Made by a program: the position numbers and the translations under genes. Source: Andrena cerasifolii (Eukaryota > Arthropoda > Insecta > Hymenoptera > Andrenidae). From it: DNA of 64,000 nt. Where the stretch lies: assembly GCF_050908995.1 (NCBI RefSeq), contig NC_135124.1, positions 3,286,001 to 3,350,000 of the forward strand. Reading direction: 5' to 3'. The notes beneath the pieces are model-generated. The model was not told where the DNA came from. It saw nothing but the letters and a program-made list of their open reading frames with translations, and made no database searches. Of this stretch, positions 42,749 through 54,248 are shown in pieces; within the stretch, counting starts at the first letter, position 1; each line of letters starts with the position of its first letter.

Positions 42749-44220
42749 ATATCGAGATGACATCGGTCCCATAAACGCGCACCTGACCCAGGCGAAGCAT
42801 AAAAATGATCTCGAATCACAGCTATCAAAAAAGTGACCCGTAAAACGTTGGGCTCGTTCTTATTCGTTACCCGAAATTAGCTATAAACAGTTTATGACTG
42901 TGGCGAGCGAAGTGCAATGCGCAAAAGTTCGCAAAGGTCCCCTTTAATACCCTTGCTCCAATTTTTGTGCCGCGAAGGATGATAAGAAAGAGCATGGAAC
43001 GAAACTTTCTCCCACGAATCTCGTTAAACTCGTTCCACGATCCAACGACGATGCAGAGATAGAGCGATGGAGAACGCCGCGAGGAAGTGGGATGGAAGCC
43101 AGAGAAACTGAAAAACGGAACGAAGAAGAACGTGCGTGCGGCTGACGAACCTACCTCGAAGGCGAGGGTTTAGAACGGAACCAGCTAGACTTTCAACGGC
43201 CGCAGGCGATTAAGCCTGTCAAACGGTACCTAGCTCATGCACGCCTCTTTTTATAACTCTCATCTGCGGAACGAACTGGGAAGAGATGAGATCGACAATA
43301 TTGAGTCGTGAATGCGTACTACTTTAGAAAGTGGGCCCGTAGTTCTCTGCGCATGTTTTGCGCGATTTAATAGCTGACGCCATAGCGTCCCACCAACTCC
43401 TTCACGAACACTTTTGACAAGTGTATTGGTGATAATGATCCTCTTTTTCTAAACGTGTCATCGTTTAAGCAGATATTTAATGACATATGTAAATGAACAC
43501 ATTGAATATCTAGTGAAAATGACTTGGAGGTATGTTGCTGATAAACGTTGGTACATGCACTCTGATTTTGATTGATTTTTGTAATTTTTGCAAATATATA
43601 TAGCACAGAATGTTTTTCATTCATTTATAAATAAATATATGTATATATATATTTATAAATAAATATATGTATATATATATATATTATTCTTTCCGAATAT
43701 TCATCAAAATATTCGCAAAGAAATGTGGCCATCATTGGATAATCCACGTATTCATTAGTATGGTGACAAATTAGAAAGATCGGAGCAGTTTCATCACAGA
43801 TTTCAGATGACTAAGTAATTAAACTTTATTTCCTGTGAGGTAAATCCTCCAGAAATGTCAGAATTAAAGTAAATACCTCTTAAATACCTATAAATGACTT
43901 TCAAAGAAGTGCATACATCAAAAGCTGTAACAATGTAATGGATGTTAAATATACGTTGTGAACAGTTTCTAAATCAATCTCCACCCCAGATAACACCGTA
44001 CATACAAAGGACGTTCATGTCATGTTCAGTTTATACCCGAACGTCCGGCGTCCTTTTCAACATCCCTAGGATGATCGTAAGACTTACATTTCGGACGTTC
44101 GTCTTGAACATCGTTGACACTCTGGGTGCGAGCCACCCATAAGCTGATTTTGACGTTCTGTACCTTCTATATGTAAAATAAATACCTTTTTTCCAAAGCC
44201 GACTTGCAAACTATTTTTTA
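42749..44220. other. Possible single-copy host DNA; AT microsatellite
   Basis: 42750-43400 has balanced composition and no shared repeats. 43626-43685 is an ATAAATATATGTATAT tandem pair plus (AT)n. No exon recognised. Confidence 0.4.
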
Positions 44221-44732
44221 GTATCTCCAAAAGTTATTATCCGATTCGACTGAAACTTTTTTTACTTTGAAGAATATACTTCTGGCTAGGAGGGAAACCA
44301 GAAAAAAAATACAAAAATTGAATATTTACAATTTTCATAGGCGTTTAAAGGATGAAAAATGTAGGGAAAAAGTGATTTCAAGCTTCAAGTGTCGTTGATT
44401 TCTAAAAAATGTCATTCTTGTATATATTTTTTTGGTTTTCCCCCTAGCCAGAAGTATATTCTTCAAAATAAGAAAAGTTTCAGTCGAATCGGATAATAAT
44501 ATTTGGAGATACGGGTCCCACCGATTTTGATCAATTTTTTGAAGCCTTGACTTTAACAGCTACCAAGGGCCGTCTGCAATGATTAATTATAAAACAAAAA
44601 ATATATTTCTATAATTTAAGACATCCTTAATACAATGCAAAAAAACCATTAAATTATATATAGTAGTTTTCCTTTAATTAATTCCTAAATATCACCTATT
44701 TTTTGGGGCTCTAGACCGGAACCTCCCCTTAA
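44221..44732 (-). mobile_element. TTAA family C, copy 3, truncated
   Basis: Inverse orientation to copies 1, 2 and 4. The intact end CCGGAACCTCCCC|TTAA is at 44717-44732; the other end is lost near 44221 within the inner fold (GTATCTCCAAAAGTTATTAT). Its TTAA is shared with the next element. Confidence 0.85.
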
Positions 44733-45470
44733 GGGGGTAGTGGACTATTGGATACGTAAAATCTTTCGTTTCTTTGACGCCAAATTACATTGATATCAAA
44801 CATTCGTTATAGACGTGCTTTTAACAATCTATGGTGGGCATGTTTGCGAGTGTTTGCAACAAAAAAAATCGTCGGAATGTATAAAATTGTCAAAGTTATT
44901 AATCGTTGAAGATAGTCCTGTACGGCGCGCCGCTGCAGGTGGTGTACATCGATTCAGGTGAACCAATCATCTGAAAGCAAAATGCTTTGAGGTGATTATT
45001 CTATACACAAATATCTACAGCGTGGCAACTTGCCGATGAAGTTGAACGAAAATTGTGGAAGTTACACACTAATCAATTTTCTTTCCACATTTTTACGTGA
45101 AAAAATCGTCTTCAATCAGTTATAAAATCTTTCACAAACATCCAATATTGATGCGGAATTTTTACACGACAGGGAATGGAATTCTACAGCTCCATTTAAA
45201 ATTTTAAGTAAAAATATTCATTCGTTCAAGAGTTATAATGTACACCGTTTCTGGTGTTTCGAGAAAACGGGCTTCAGAGTTTGGGGTGTTACCTTTATCG
45301 CGCGGTTACTCTGTAGTACACTGTGTTACGTTCGCTGCTATAACTTCGACAATTATTTGAATTTTTTCATGAACATTTGTTTAAAATGTTCGTAAAGGAT
45401 AAGACTTTCAGAAGCAGTAAAATAAAAAATATCGATTTTTTTAAGCTGAAATAGTCCACTACCCCCTTAA
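44729..45470. mobile_element. TTAA element (GGGGGTAGTGGACTATT ends)
   Basis: Begins at the TTAA that ends family C copy 3, and ends at TTAA 45467-45470. Ends GGGGGTAGTGGACTATT and AATAGTCCACTACCCCC. TTTCGAGAAAACGGG near 45257 matches the shared module. Non-coding. Confidence 0.88.
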
Positions 45471-46246
45471 ATCTTAATGTGTGATTTCCTACTTCCCTGT
45501 ATAGGTATATTGAAAACTGTAGTAGATGTAAACAAATTATTACATTTAGTGTCGATGAGCGCCACGAGCCTAACGCTTGCTCTGTCTACCGAGGCTTTGT
45601 TTGAAACCCATACGATCGATGTTGAATGAATGGGGTACCACTAGCGAAGAACCGCGGGAGGGGCGGAAAGTAGTGAGGAAGTTTGAAGACCACGCTTGAC
45701 TCGACGAGATCACCGTAAGGAATTTTGCTATAGGGTAGGCTTTGAGGTCACGAATTATATACTTTCGCAAACGAGGGAACCATACCCGTAAATAAATTAT
45801 TACAATGGAAACTTAACGGCTTTCTGTGCCCTATAAAGCTGTGTAATTAAATCGTTTAAAATTTGTAGTTTAAACAGAAAACGTACCCCGCCACAATTTT
45901 GAAACAATTCGATTACATAGTTTTATACAGCATAAAAAACCATTAAAATTTCCTTATAACAATTTTTATATATCTGCTATAGTTTTCAAAATATACTGGA
46001 TTAGGAGGGTCGTAGAAAGTGGCCAAAATGGTTCTTCCGACACTTATAATATCATTGGGGGTTATTCTATAAGTGCCAAGGAATTATAAAAGCATAATTG
46101 TTTCCGGAAAATGTGATGAGAAAATTGCAAAAGCTGCAGATTAATAGAGGGGTGCCTCGAGCCACAAATTGGAAGTTGTTGAATTCACATAATCATAACT
46201 TTGAAACGAATGCATGAAATGAACAACTCAAACGCTATTTTGTAGA
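45471..46246. other. No recognised gene
   Basis: 45540-45780 has balanced composition and an open frame on the minus strand (66 codons) without a known motif. 46165-46215 resembles part of the foldback arm near 47880-47920. Confidence 0.35.
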
Positions 46247-46617
46247 TTAACCCTTCGTGGTCACACCTTCTTATAATCACAAGTTGGTCACACGGGGTTC
46301 ACTGTAACCCAGCGCCATTTTTTGAGTTACCATTTTCGTATTTTTGATTTTTTAACTTTTCAGTGATAATTGTACGTTCGTAATACTTATACAATCATGG
46401 TCTAATAGTCTTTTTCTAGAAATGTAAATTTTGATATCATAAAATTTGTAGTTGAAAATGAGCGATTTTTCACGGTTGTGGGAAAAAAGCGATTTTAAAT
46501 TTTTTTTATATATTTTTTCTTGCGATAAATCCCCTTTGGAAGTCTTAAAGACACGACATTTTAACTCGAAAATTATTCTTGGGGTACAATACACCCCGTG
46601 TGACCACGAAGGGTTAA
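46247..46617. mobile_element. TTAA MITE (CCCTTCGTGGTCACAC ends), 371 bp
   Basis: TTAA at 46247-46250 and 46614-46617; ends CCCTTCGTGGTCACAC and GTGTGACCACGAAGGG. The CCCT start and TTAA flanks fit piggyBac. Non-coding. Confidence 0.85.
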
Positions 46618-46710
46618 AAGCGATATTTTTACTATACGGAAAACAGTAGCGTAAAAAAGTTAATTACCAATCCTAGAAACCGATAAATGAATTCATAGGT
46701 TTCTATCTTA

Positions 46711-47227
46711 CAAGGGGAGGGCACCATGAAAATAAGTAAATAGGTGTCCGAACGTTTCTGCCAATGAGCCTTAATAATAGAGATATTTAAATGGAAATTA
46801 TTAAAAATTTCATAGTGGCCGTGGGGTTTTAGTGGGTAAAAATCCCACACTACCTTGGCGCCCCCAGGGGATTCCCCTCTGAAGGGGTGAGGGTGCCTTT
46901 TGAAGATTTCCCCAATTTAAAAAAAATGTATAAAAACAATAATTTTTAAAAAAAATTTATAAATTTTTTTTTAACGAGGAGCCATTTTCAAAAGGCACCC
47001 CGACACTTCCAGAAGAGAATCTCCCACGGACGCCAGGGTAGTGTGGGATTTTTACCCACTAAAACCCCACGGCTACTATAAAATTTTTAATAATTTACAT
47101 GTAAATATCTTTATTATTAAGGCCCATTGGCAGAAACGCTCGGACACCTGTTTACTTATTTTCGACATAGATCCAGCGTGCCAAAGCTCATCAAAATCGG
47201 TGTCTACCTCATGGTGTCCTCCCCTTG
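46711..47227. mobile_element. Harbinger-like MITE with TTA duplication
   Basis: Ends CAAGGGGAGGGCACCATGA and its inverse, bounded by TTA at 46708-46710 and 47228-47230. Arms of about 180 bp (containing TTTTTACCCACTAAAACCCC) enclose an AT-rich core. A 3-bp TTA duplication is the PIF/Harbinger pattern. A truncated copy is at 61686-61815. Confidence 0.75.
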
Positions 47228-48404
47228 TTAGCTATCATAGGTTTTATTAGGTTCCGATGTTTCTGCGTTGAATGTGTCGCACGTTGGAACTTCTCTGCAA
47301 AGACAGGTAAGTTCCGTCTAACAGAATGATGATGGTTATTATGCTTCTTCGGGTTTGCTCCACATCAACCTTCTATACATTCACCTGCAAACTTCGTTAA
47401 CGATTATTTTACTGAAGTATCACCATCTGAACAAGAGGAGAACGAAATACATATAATAATTCTTCTTCGCGTTCAAACGCATTACGTATTGTTTTACAAG
47501 TAAGTCACAATAAGTACAATTCTAAACACATTTTCCTGAATATCTCCCTCTTTAATTTTATTTATGTATTTTCTGTGGTTGTTAATTAACCTTGGTTATT
47601 AAAACAGTGTTGTTTCGGCGCACTGGTTCGGTCTTTCGAATATTTAAACAAAAACTAATTGGAATTTTGAAACATTTTTTTAACAGTTTCCAACGTTTCG
47701 GCCAATAATTCTGACCGAAACAACACTCTTTTAATTGGAACGATTTATGCGGTCGAAATACAAATTATTTTATTTAACCCCGGTTATGTTACTCCTTTAC
47801 GTACAGTAAAAATATTTACTTTTAATACCTACAAAGAAGCTTTCTTTCTAATGGTTGCAATTTATGAATTCATTTCGAAGTTACGATTATTTGAAGTCAA
47901 CAACTTCCAATTGGTCGTAAAAGACAAAAATTGAAAATCAGGTTTTTGCCGAATTTCTCCTATACTATTGCATGAAATTTTTTTAAAGAAATCAGATGCA
48001 TTTCTGCTACTGAGCCACATATTAGGAAATTTATCATAATAGTTAAATTGAGAATCTAAGTTGAAAAATATAAAAAAAAATGTTGAAAAATGCCGGTTGT
48101 GTATTAAAACTGTTGCAGAACTAAGTAGATATATATTTTTCCTACAATTCATCCACAGTTGTTGAAGGTAAGACATTTGAACATCAACTTCATAAATTAA
48201 TTTAGTGTAGGAAATGTTAAACAATACCGTAATTAACAGGACACTTGACAAGAGAAACGATGACATAAAAATCGCTCTAAAGTCGTTTTTATGTATATTT
48301 CAGGTTAAAACATTTTTAAAGTATTCTTAAAACATTTGTAAATAGATATTGATCATTGTCATATAGTTAGGAATTGAAAAAATATTTAATTAATGTAAAA
48401 AAGT
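47228..48404. repeat. Includes left arm of a large interrupted foldback
   Basis: About 47880-48150 is an imperfect inverted copy of 49480-49720 (shared AAAATGCCGGTTGTGT and ATACTATTGCATGAAA in one arm, inverses in the other). The element between the arms at 48483-49194 is a later insertion. Outer ends unresolved; rest without gene. Confidence 0.5.
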
Positions 48405-48480
48405 GAGCCTAATGGGGACCCGAACCTACGCGCAACAAGTACGCAACGATTTGACACTTCGACACTTGCGCCATTGACAC
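48405..48480 (-). ncRNA. tRNA-derived sequence (tRNA pseudogene or SINE head)
   Basis: On the minus strand an A-box-like TGGCGCAAGTG (48463-48473) is followed about 37 bases on by a B-box-like GGTTCGGGTCC (48416-48426), then a T run at 48397-48402 that could stop RNA polymerase III. Stems of a cloverleaf are only partly formed, so a functional tRNA is unlikely. Confidence 0.35.
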
Positions 48481-48482
48481 TG

Positions 48483-49194
48483 TTAAGGGGGGTAACCTAT
48501 AACCGTTTGACAGTGTCAAAAATCGGATTTTTTTCTTTTTCCATATTTGCATAGATTGATATTTTTGAAATTTTATAAATCAAGTCCGATGTAAAAATTC
48601 GAAAGATTGACGAAGTTATAGGCACTTGAGTAAAACAACCCAGGTAGCGCGGGGCGGCGCGGCGCGGCGGCTCGACGGATCGCAGCGGAACTACATTTTT
48701 CATTATGGTGCCCCTAAAAACTAACGCTACGATCAACCAATTCCCTTCCAATTTTGGATGCAAAATCGTAACAAGATTCTGCATCGACTTAAAGCGGCTT
48801 TTTTATTCCGATTCCCCGTTTATTATTTATAAAGAAAAAACGTGGACTTTTCTCTTAGAAAAATCTAACTTTATCTTTGATCTCTCGCCATTTCATTATT
48901 TTTCAAAATTTTAAAAATCTGCCCAGTAGGTCGATATCTATTAACATATTTTATAAGAAAATTGTACCGTTTTTGATTTCAGACACGACATGCAGCTTTT
49001 ATCAAGACCACCGTGCAGTCATCTAAAATCGGGAGAGTCTTTTAACTGAAACTTTTTTTAAGTAGCTCATAATACTATGTAAACATATTACAAAAACAGA
49101 AAATCTTCATCAAGCCGTTGACTTGTCAAAAAATCCACAAAATGTACACATTTTCCGAGCGTTCAAACGGGGATACCCCTTTAAAGATATGGTA
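48483..49194. mobile_element. TTAA element, degenerate ends
   Basis: TTAA at 48483-48486 and 49191-49194. Left end GGGGGGTAACCTATAACCGT, right end (inverse) AGGGGTATCCCCGTTTGAA, matching imperfectly. A GC-rich patch (48655-48690) lies in the left half. It sits between the arms of the foldback 47880-49720. Confidence 0.55.
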
Positions 49195-49479
49195 GATACT
49201 TTAGAATGTATGTACCGCGTTTGACATAATTTCAATTGGTTTGGTTTATTTAGTCTCTTTAATCCCTGTGATGTTTTACTGTATGCAAAAACATTGAAGA
49301 TCGCATTTACACTCATTTAATAAGGGATGTACGAAAGTTCGACGTATAAGTCACAGTGACATGTAAAAAGCGTTGAAAAAAAAACGGGTTGCAATTATTT
49401 TAACTATGGTACACCAAATAAAAAAATCTGATAAAATCCTGGATAATAATAACAATAATATGTACTTACAGTAAAAATA

Positions 49480-49720
49480 TATATCTAGTTCTGCAATAGT
49501 TTAACACACAACCGGCATTTTTCAACATTTTTTTGCGTTTTTTTATATTTTACCACTTAGATTTTTAATTTAACAGCCTCAAAGAATTCCTGATACTATG
49601 TGTCTCAATAACAAAAATGCCTGATTTTTTCAAATTTTTTCATGCAATAGTATAGAAAAAAATTAGGAAAAATTTGATTTTCAAGTTTTGCCTTTTACTA
49701 ACCCCCAAGTCGAGATACAA
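49480..49720. repeat. Right arm of large interrupted foldback
   Basis: Imperfect inverted copy of 47880-48150. Confidence 0.5.
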
Positions 49721-49981
49721 TGTTGAAACTTGGTACAAATTGTTTTTTTTTTATAAGCTTTCGAATGGCTCAACGCAAGACAAATTTGTTTAAGGGGCAC
49801 ATTTAACAATCTTATTCGGCTATACCCTTTGCTACGTCAACTTTAACAATCGCACTCCCTTGAGCTTCCACAAGTAAGAGTCGTTTTCCACGAACTCCTT
49901 AAATCAATGACTAATTTCGTTCGTCGCTTTAACACTAGCGTAGCGGGCTTGTAAAGCATCACATGTCTAAAACACACAGTA

Positions 49982-50720
49982 TTAAGGGGAGGTTCCGGTC
50001 TAGAGCCCCAAACAATAGGTGATCTTTAAGAATTAATTAAAGGAAAACTACTATATATAATTTAATGGGATTTTTTGCATTGTATTAAGGATTTCTTAAA
50101 TTATAGAAATATATTTTTTGTTTTATAATTAATCATTGCAGACGGCACTGGGGAGTCGTTAAAGTCAAGGCGTCAAAAAATTGATCGAAATCCGTGGGAC
50201 CTGTATCTCCAAATATTATTATCCGATTTGACTGAAACTTTTCTTATTTTGAAAAATATACTTCTGGCTAAGGGGGAAACCAGAAAAAATACAAGAATGA
50301 CATTTTTTAAGAAAATAACGACACGAAGTTTGAAATCACTTTTCCCCTACAGTTTTCATCCTTTCAACGCCTTTGAAAATTATAAAAATTCAATTTTTTG
50401 TATTTTTTCCTGATATCCACCCTAGCCAGAAGTATATTCTTCAAAATAAAAAAAGTTTCAGTCGAATCGGATAATAACTCTTGGAAATACAGGTCCCACC
50501 GTTTTGTGAACACTGTTTCGAGAAAAACGCGTTTAAAGGTTTACGTGGGTGCCGAGTGGCCGGGTGTTACCCATGCATTTGCCGCTACTCAAATGTCGAT
50601 AACATCGGAAATTTTACGAATTAAAAAAAAATCCTTTTAAACACGTATTCCAAAAAGGTTGAACATTCGAAAAAAAAAAAAATAAAAAAAATCGACTTTT
50701 AGCCCGGAAGGTCTTCTTAA
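49982..50720 (+). mobile_element. TTAA family C, copy 4 (739 bp)
   Basis: TTAA at 49982-49985 and 50717-50720. The left end is intact (GGGGAGGTTCCGG), the right end decayed (CCGGAAGGTCTTC). The module TTTCGAGAAAAACGCG is at 50516-50531. Same length as copy 1. Confidence 0.87.
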
Positions 50721-52286
50721 GTCAGATTCGCTATTTAAATTAAAATCCTTCAGTGATTTCGTGTGAAACTTGGAAATGACATTTCTTCTGTTTACCCTTA
50801 ACACACAAGCGTGTACATACCACTGTTCACTCGTCAGTCGCCCGAATATCCCGTAAAGATTGGTTTTGAAGTTCACCCACCCAAAATTCGAGCCACGAGC
50901 GTCGAGTGCATAGAAATCGAATTTTAAATGAAAAAACAAGGCTACCTGCACCGGTGCCGGAGGTTGCAGCAGCCATCGAACCACCCCCTACGCGCGACTA
51001 GACTACGATTTTCTACAGAAGTCAATTCCTCCTTTTTCTCTCACGGAACCCCAGATTTTCCGCGTCGCCCTCGATAAACCCCTACCGGTGCATGCGCGCC
51101 ACTACTGCAGACACAAGAATCCTCGTCTGGGAGAAATATTTAGCCAATTATGAAGACACTGTCCGTACCCGGTCTGCTGATCAGTTCGATTGATCCGTAG
51201 CGCTACTGCCGCCATTCCCAGAGACGCCAAGTCTAACGGCTGCCACACACACATCACAGTACACCCATAATGGCTCGCAAAGGGATTTCGGCAGCTTTAT
51301 ACAAGAAATCGGAGAAATCATTGAGACTTATTGAAACGAAAGCTTCTCCTGGATTACTTAAGAAATATCAAGGTAGTAACAACGAATGTCTGGCCACTGA
51401 CGAAGCGTAGGATAGACCTGACACCGCATGGATTTTCGTGTCACGTTCTGAAGCACCACTGGTTTTCAGGCGCCCTCTACGAGTTTCGAGCGGTGGGTGT
51501 GGGAAACACATTGTATTTTCACCACTGACATTGGTAAAGCTAGTATGTAATCGAGAAAATATTTCTATCTTATCACCGAAAATAGTCTAAAAGTGTATAT
51601 ACAGGGTGTCCCACTAACTCTGCCCAACCACAAATATCTTCGCTATTTCAAGTAATAAGCCAGTGATTCCCAACCGGTACGTCGCGAAGTGTTTTCTGGG
51701 AGTCGCCACGGTTTTTTTTTTAGTTTTTCTTTTAATATTATAAAGTTAGAATAATAATCTGAAATACCTATTTTGAATGTGTTTTCTTTACCTTACTAAA
51801 TTTACTTTACCTTATATGGGGGAGGGGGAGGGAACATAGGTTATGTGAATATTATAAAAGGGGGTGGCGACTCAAAACAGGATGGGATAAACTGTAATAT
51901 GCGAAAATGTTATGTACAAAAATTGTGCGGTTACAAGAAACACATAGTCGAAGACATTAAAAAGTCGAAATTGAAAAATTCATAGTGTCCGTACTTCACA
52001 GTTTTGTGTGTAGTTTAAGTTGACAAATTTACACCAGAATTGATCAACAATCCATAAGAAAAACAAGTGAAAAATTACTACTTTGTAATATATTGTGTAA
52101 ACAAATTGACGTAGTACGAATCTGATTACGTGGCTGAATTTGTCATAAAAAAATACATCATTTTGGTCCAAAAGATTTTTCTCGTATTGTGACAAACGTG
52201 TTTTTCACCCCCCACCTTTGAGCGCTGGTTTCACCCCCTAGATACGGATGATTGCCGAAAAAAATACGTATCAAACATTTTTTCAT
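50721..52286. other. Mostly unassigned; one candidate exon; lone transposon end
   Basis: 50880-51300 is GC-richer and may be host 5' region (see 51270-51410). ATACAGGGTGTCCCACTAAC at 51600-51619 resembles a lone mariner-type terminus with no partner found. Confidence 0.35.
51270..51410 (+). CDS. Candidate small ORF or first coding exon, host
   Basis: An ATG in favourable context (CATAATGG; A at -3, G at +4) opens a 46-codon frame: MARKGISAALYKKSEKSLRL, IETKASPGLLKKYQG, then SNNECLATDEA and stop. A potential 5' splice site (CAAG|GTAGTA) lies within it at about 51372, so the real exon could end after KKYQ. It follows a GC-richer stretch (50880-51270) unlike nearby AT-rich repeats. The peptide is basic and not recognised. 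Chance is the main alternative. Confidence 0.25.
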   Translation: MARKGISAALYKKSEKSLRLIETKASPGLLKKYQGSNNECLATDEA

Positions 52287-53012
52287 CGAGGGGGTATTCT
52301 GGTCTGACGAGGTGTTTTCGTCGTGTTATTTCGGAATTTTTTAACAAAGAACCCATAAATTTTATTATTATTCGGTTTATTGTCACATGCTTATTGATAT
52401 TTAAACTATCTTTACAAATTTTGTCAATAGAGAAAAATGAAAATCAAACGCACTTGACTGCTTTAAAGTAATCGTGAAAAAAAACATGGAGTCACTGCGA
52501 CCATCATTAGGCTCGTTCTGGTGATCTGAAACAAAAAATCTAAAGAGGTTCTTTATTTGTATGCCTTTGGCTATCGTCCCTACCAGAATTATGATAAAAT
52601 ATTTTGTTTTTAAACTTTCACGGACCTTTAAAGTTGAAAATATGTGTGAAAATCGAAATTTAATTTTCAAACCACCGCCAGTTGCTTAATTTTCAATATT
52701 TTTATATCATTCTGGTACCGACTATAGCCGAAGGCATACAAGTAAAGAATCTCTCTACATTTTTTGTTTCAGATCACCAGAACAAGCCTAATCATGGCCG
52801 CAGTCACCTCATGTTTTTTTTTCACATATACTTTAAAGCAATCAACTGCGTTTGATTTTCATTTTTCTCTATTGACAAAATTTGTAAAGATAGTTTAAAT
52901 ATCAATAAGCATGTAGCAATAAACTGAATAATAATAGAATTTATGAGTTCTTTGTAGAAAAATCCGAAATAACGCGACGAAAACACCTCGTTAGACCAGA
53001 ATACCCCTTTAA
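52287..53012. mobile_element. TTAA foldback element (GGGGGTATTCTGGTCTGACG ends)
   Basis: Right flank TTAA at 53009-53012; the left flank TTAA is lost (CGAG at about 52287-52290). Arms of about 330 bp are inverted copies meeting near 52650-52710 (shared GATCACCAGAAC, ATAGTTTAAATATCAATAAG). One continuous hairpin, non-coding; frames such as VRESLKTKYFIIILVG are repeat artefacts. Confidence 0.8.
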
Positions 53013-53091
53013 TCTCATCAAAATCGACGTATAACAGTTGGGTGATGTTCCTTGTAACGTACATTTATCCTAAACCTCACCCTTCCTAACT

Positions 53092-54073
53092 CCGGGTTCA
53101 CACCGAGGCGAACACAAAGCAAAAACATTTGACGTGAACATGTTAGCTAACACGCTGTTCGCCTCAGTGTGGGCGCGAAATAACAGTGTTCGCTAACAAA
53201 TAACCCCACTGATAAGCGTGAAATCGTCCGGGTGGTCGGGGTAAACACGGAGAAGGGATGTTCGCGAACAAAATCCGGTAATCTACTACAGTGGAAGATT
53301 TGCGACGAACATCGGCTGTTATCTCGTTCTTGTCTATATTTTTTGTTTTAACTTAATGAGAATATTTCCAACGTATTTGCGAGATTTCTTTGATGAAAAT
53401 GAAACCAAACACGACATAATTCGGAGAATTCTGAGACCTAGTCAGAATATGTACCTACCTAATTGTTTTACCATATCAATCATTTTCTGTAATAGTAATA
53501 CATTTCTTTAAGGAAATAAATAAATAGATAGACAAATTATTGCCCGGAAATGATGTACTAAAGTTTAATTAATCGTCTATACTGTATACCAAAGATATAA
53601 GTATCGAAAATCTTTTATTGACTAATATTAAAAATGTTAATGTTATAAAACGATTATTACCTATTATAAGCGGAACTCAAACTTGTTTGACTTTGCGTCG
53701 TGTTTGGTTTCATTTTTATTAGAAAAATCTCACCCATACGTTTGATATAATTACATAAAGAAAAAAAGAAAAAAATATAAAAAATCTTGGATTACTCAAA
53801 AGTGAATATGTACCATGTGTTAGCTTCTGTCTCGCGTATTATTTCTTTGGAGTATCTACCAGCAGGTGGTTGGACAGGGTCGGTTGGATTCGAGTAGTCC
53901 CAGAGGTGGAAGGGATGCGAATCACCAGGTTTTGTCAGAAATGTTCGTCCGCTGCGTTCCCAGCGACGCGAAAATTCACGAGAACGTTCGTATGCTGAGC
54001 TCTGTTCGTGTGAACACGAAGAGACCGTTTGCAAAATATGTTTTTGTTCGTATTCGCCTGGGTGTGGACCCGG
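53092..54073. mobile_element. DNA element with GTTCGC-rich subterminal ends
   Basis: Inverted ends CCGGGTTCACACCGAGGCGA (left) and its near inverse (right, ending GGTGTGGACCCGG). TTCGC / GCGAA and GTTCG words are dense in both subterminal regions (53104-53285 and 53940-54060). The AT-rich middle has no transposase. Target duplication not resolved; superfamily unknown. Confidence 0.65.
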
Positions 54074-54248
54074 GATGATGTTTACTGGCATAAGATGTTT
54101 GACTTTGTCAGTCTTATGACTTTCATTATGAAATATATTCGAAGCAATTGAAGTAATACTGACGGCTCGTCAGTACTTGGGCTGGCTGGCCGTCGAATGC
54201 GTAAATAATAAACTAAAGCGATAAATATGAATGTAAACAGGTGCTGTT

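Noticed and set aside
45540..45780. Possible LTR or rRNA-like segment
   Set aside because: Balanced composition and an open frame, but no LTR termini, duplication, or convincing rRNA similarity.
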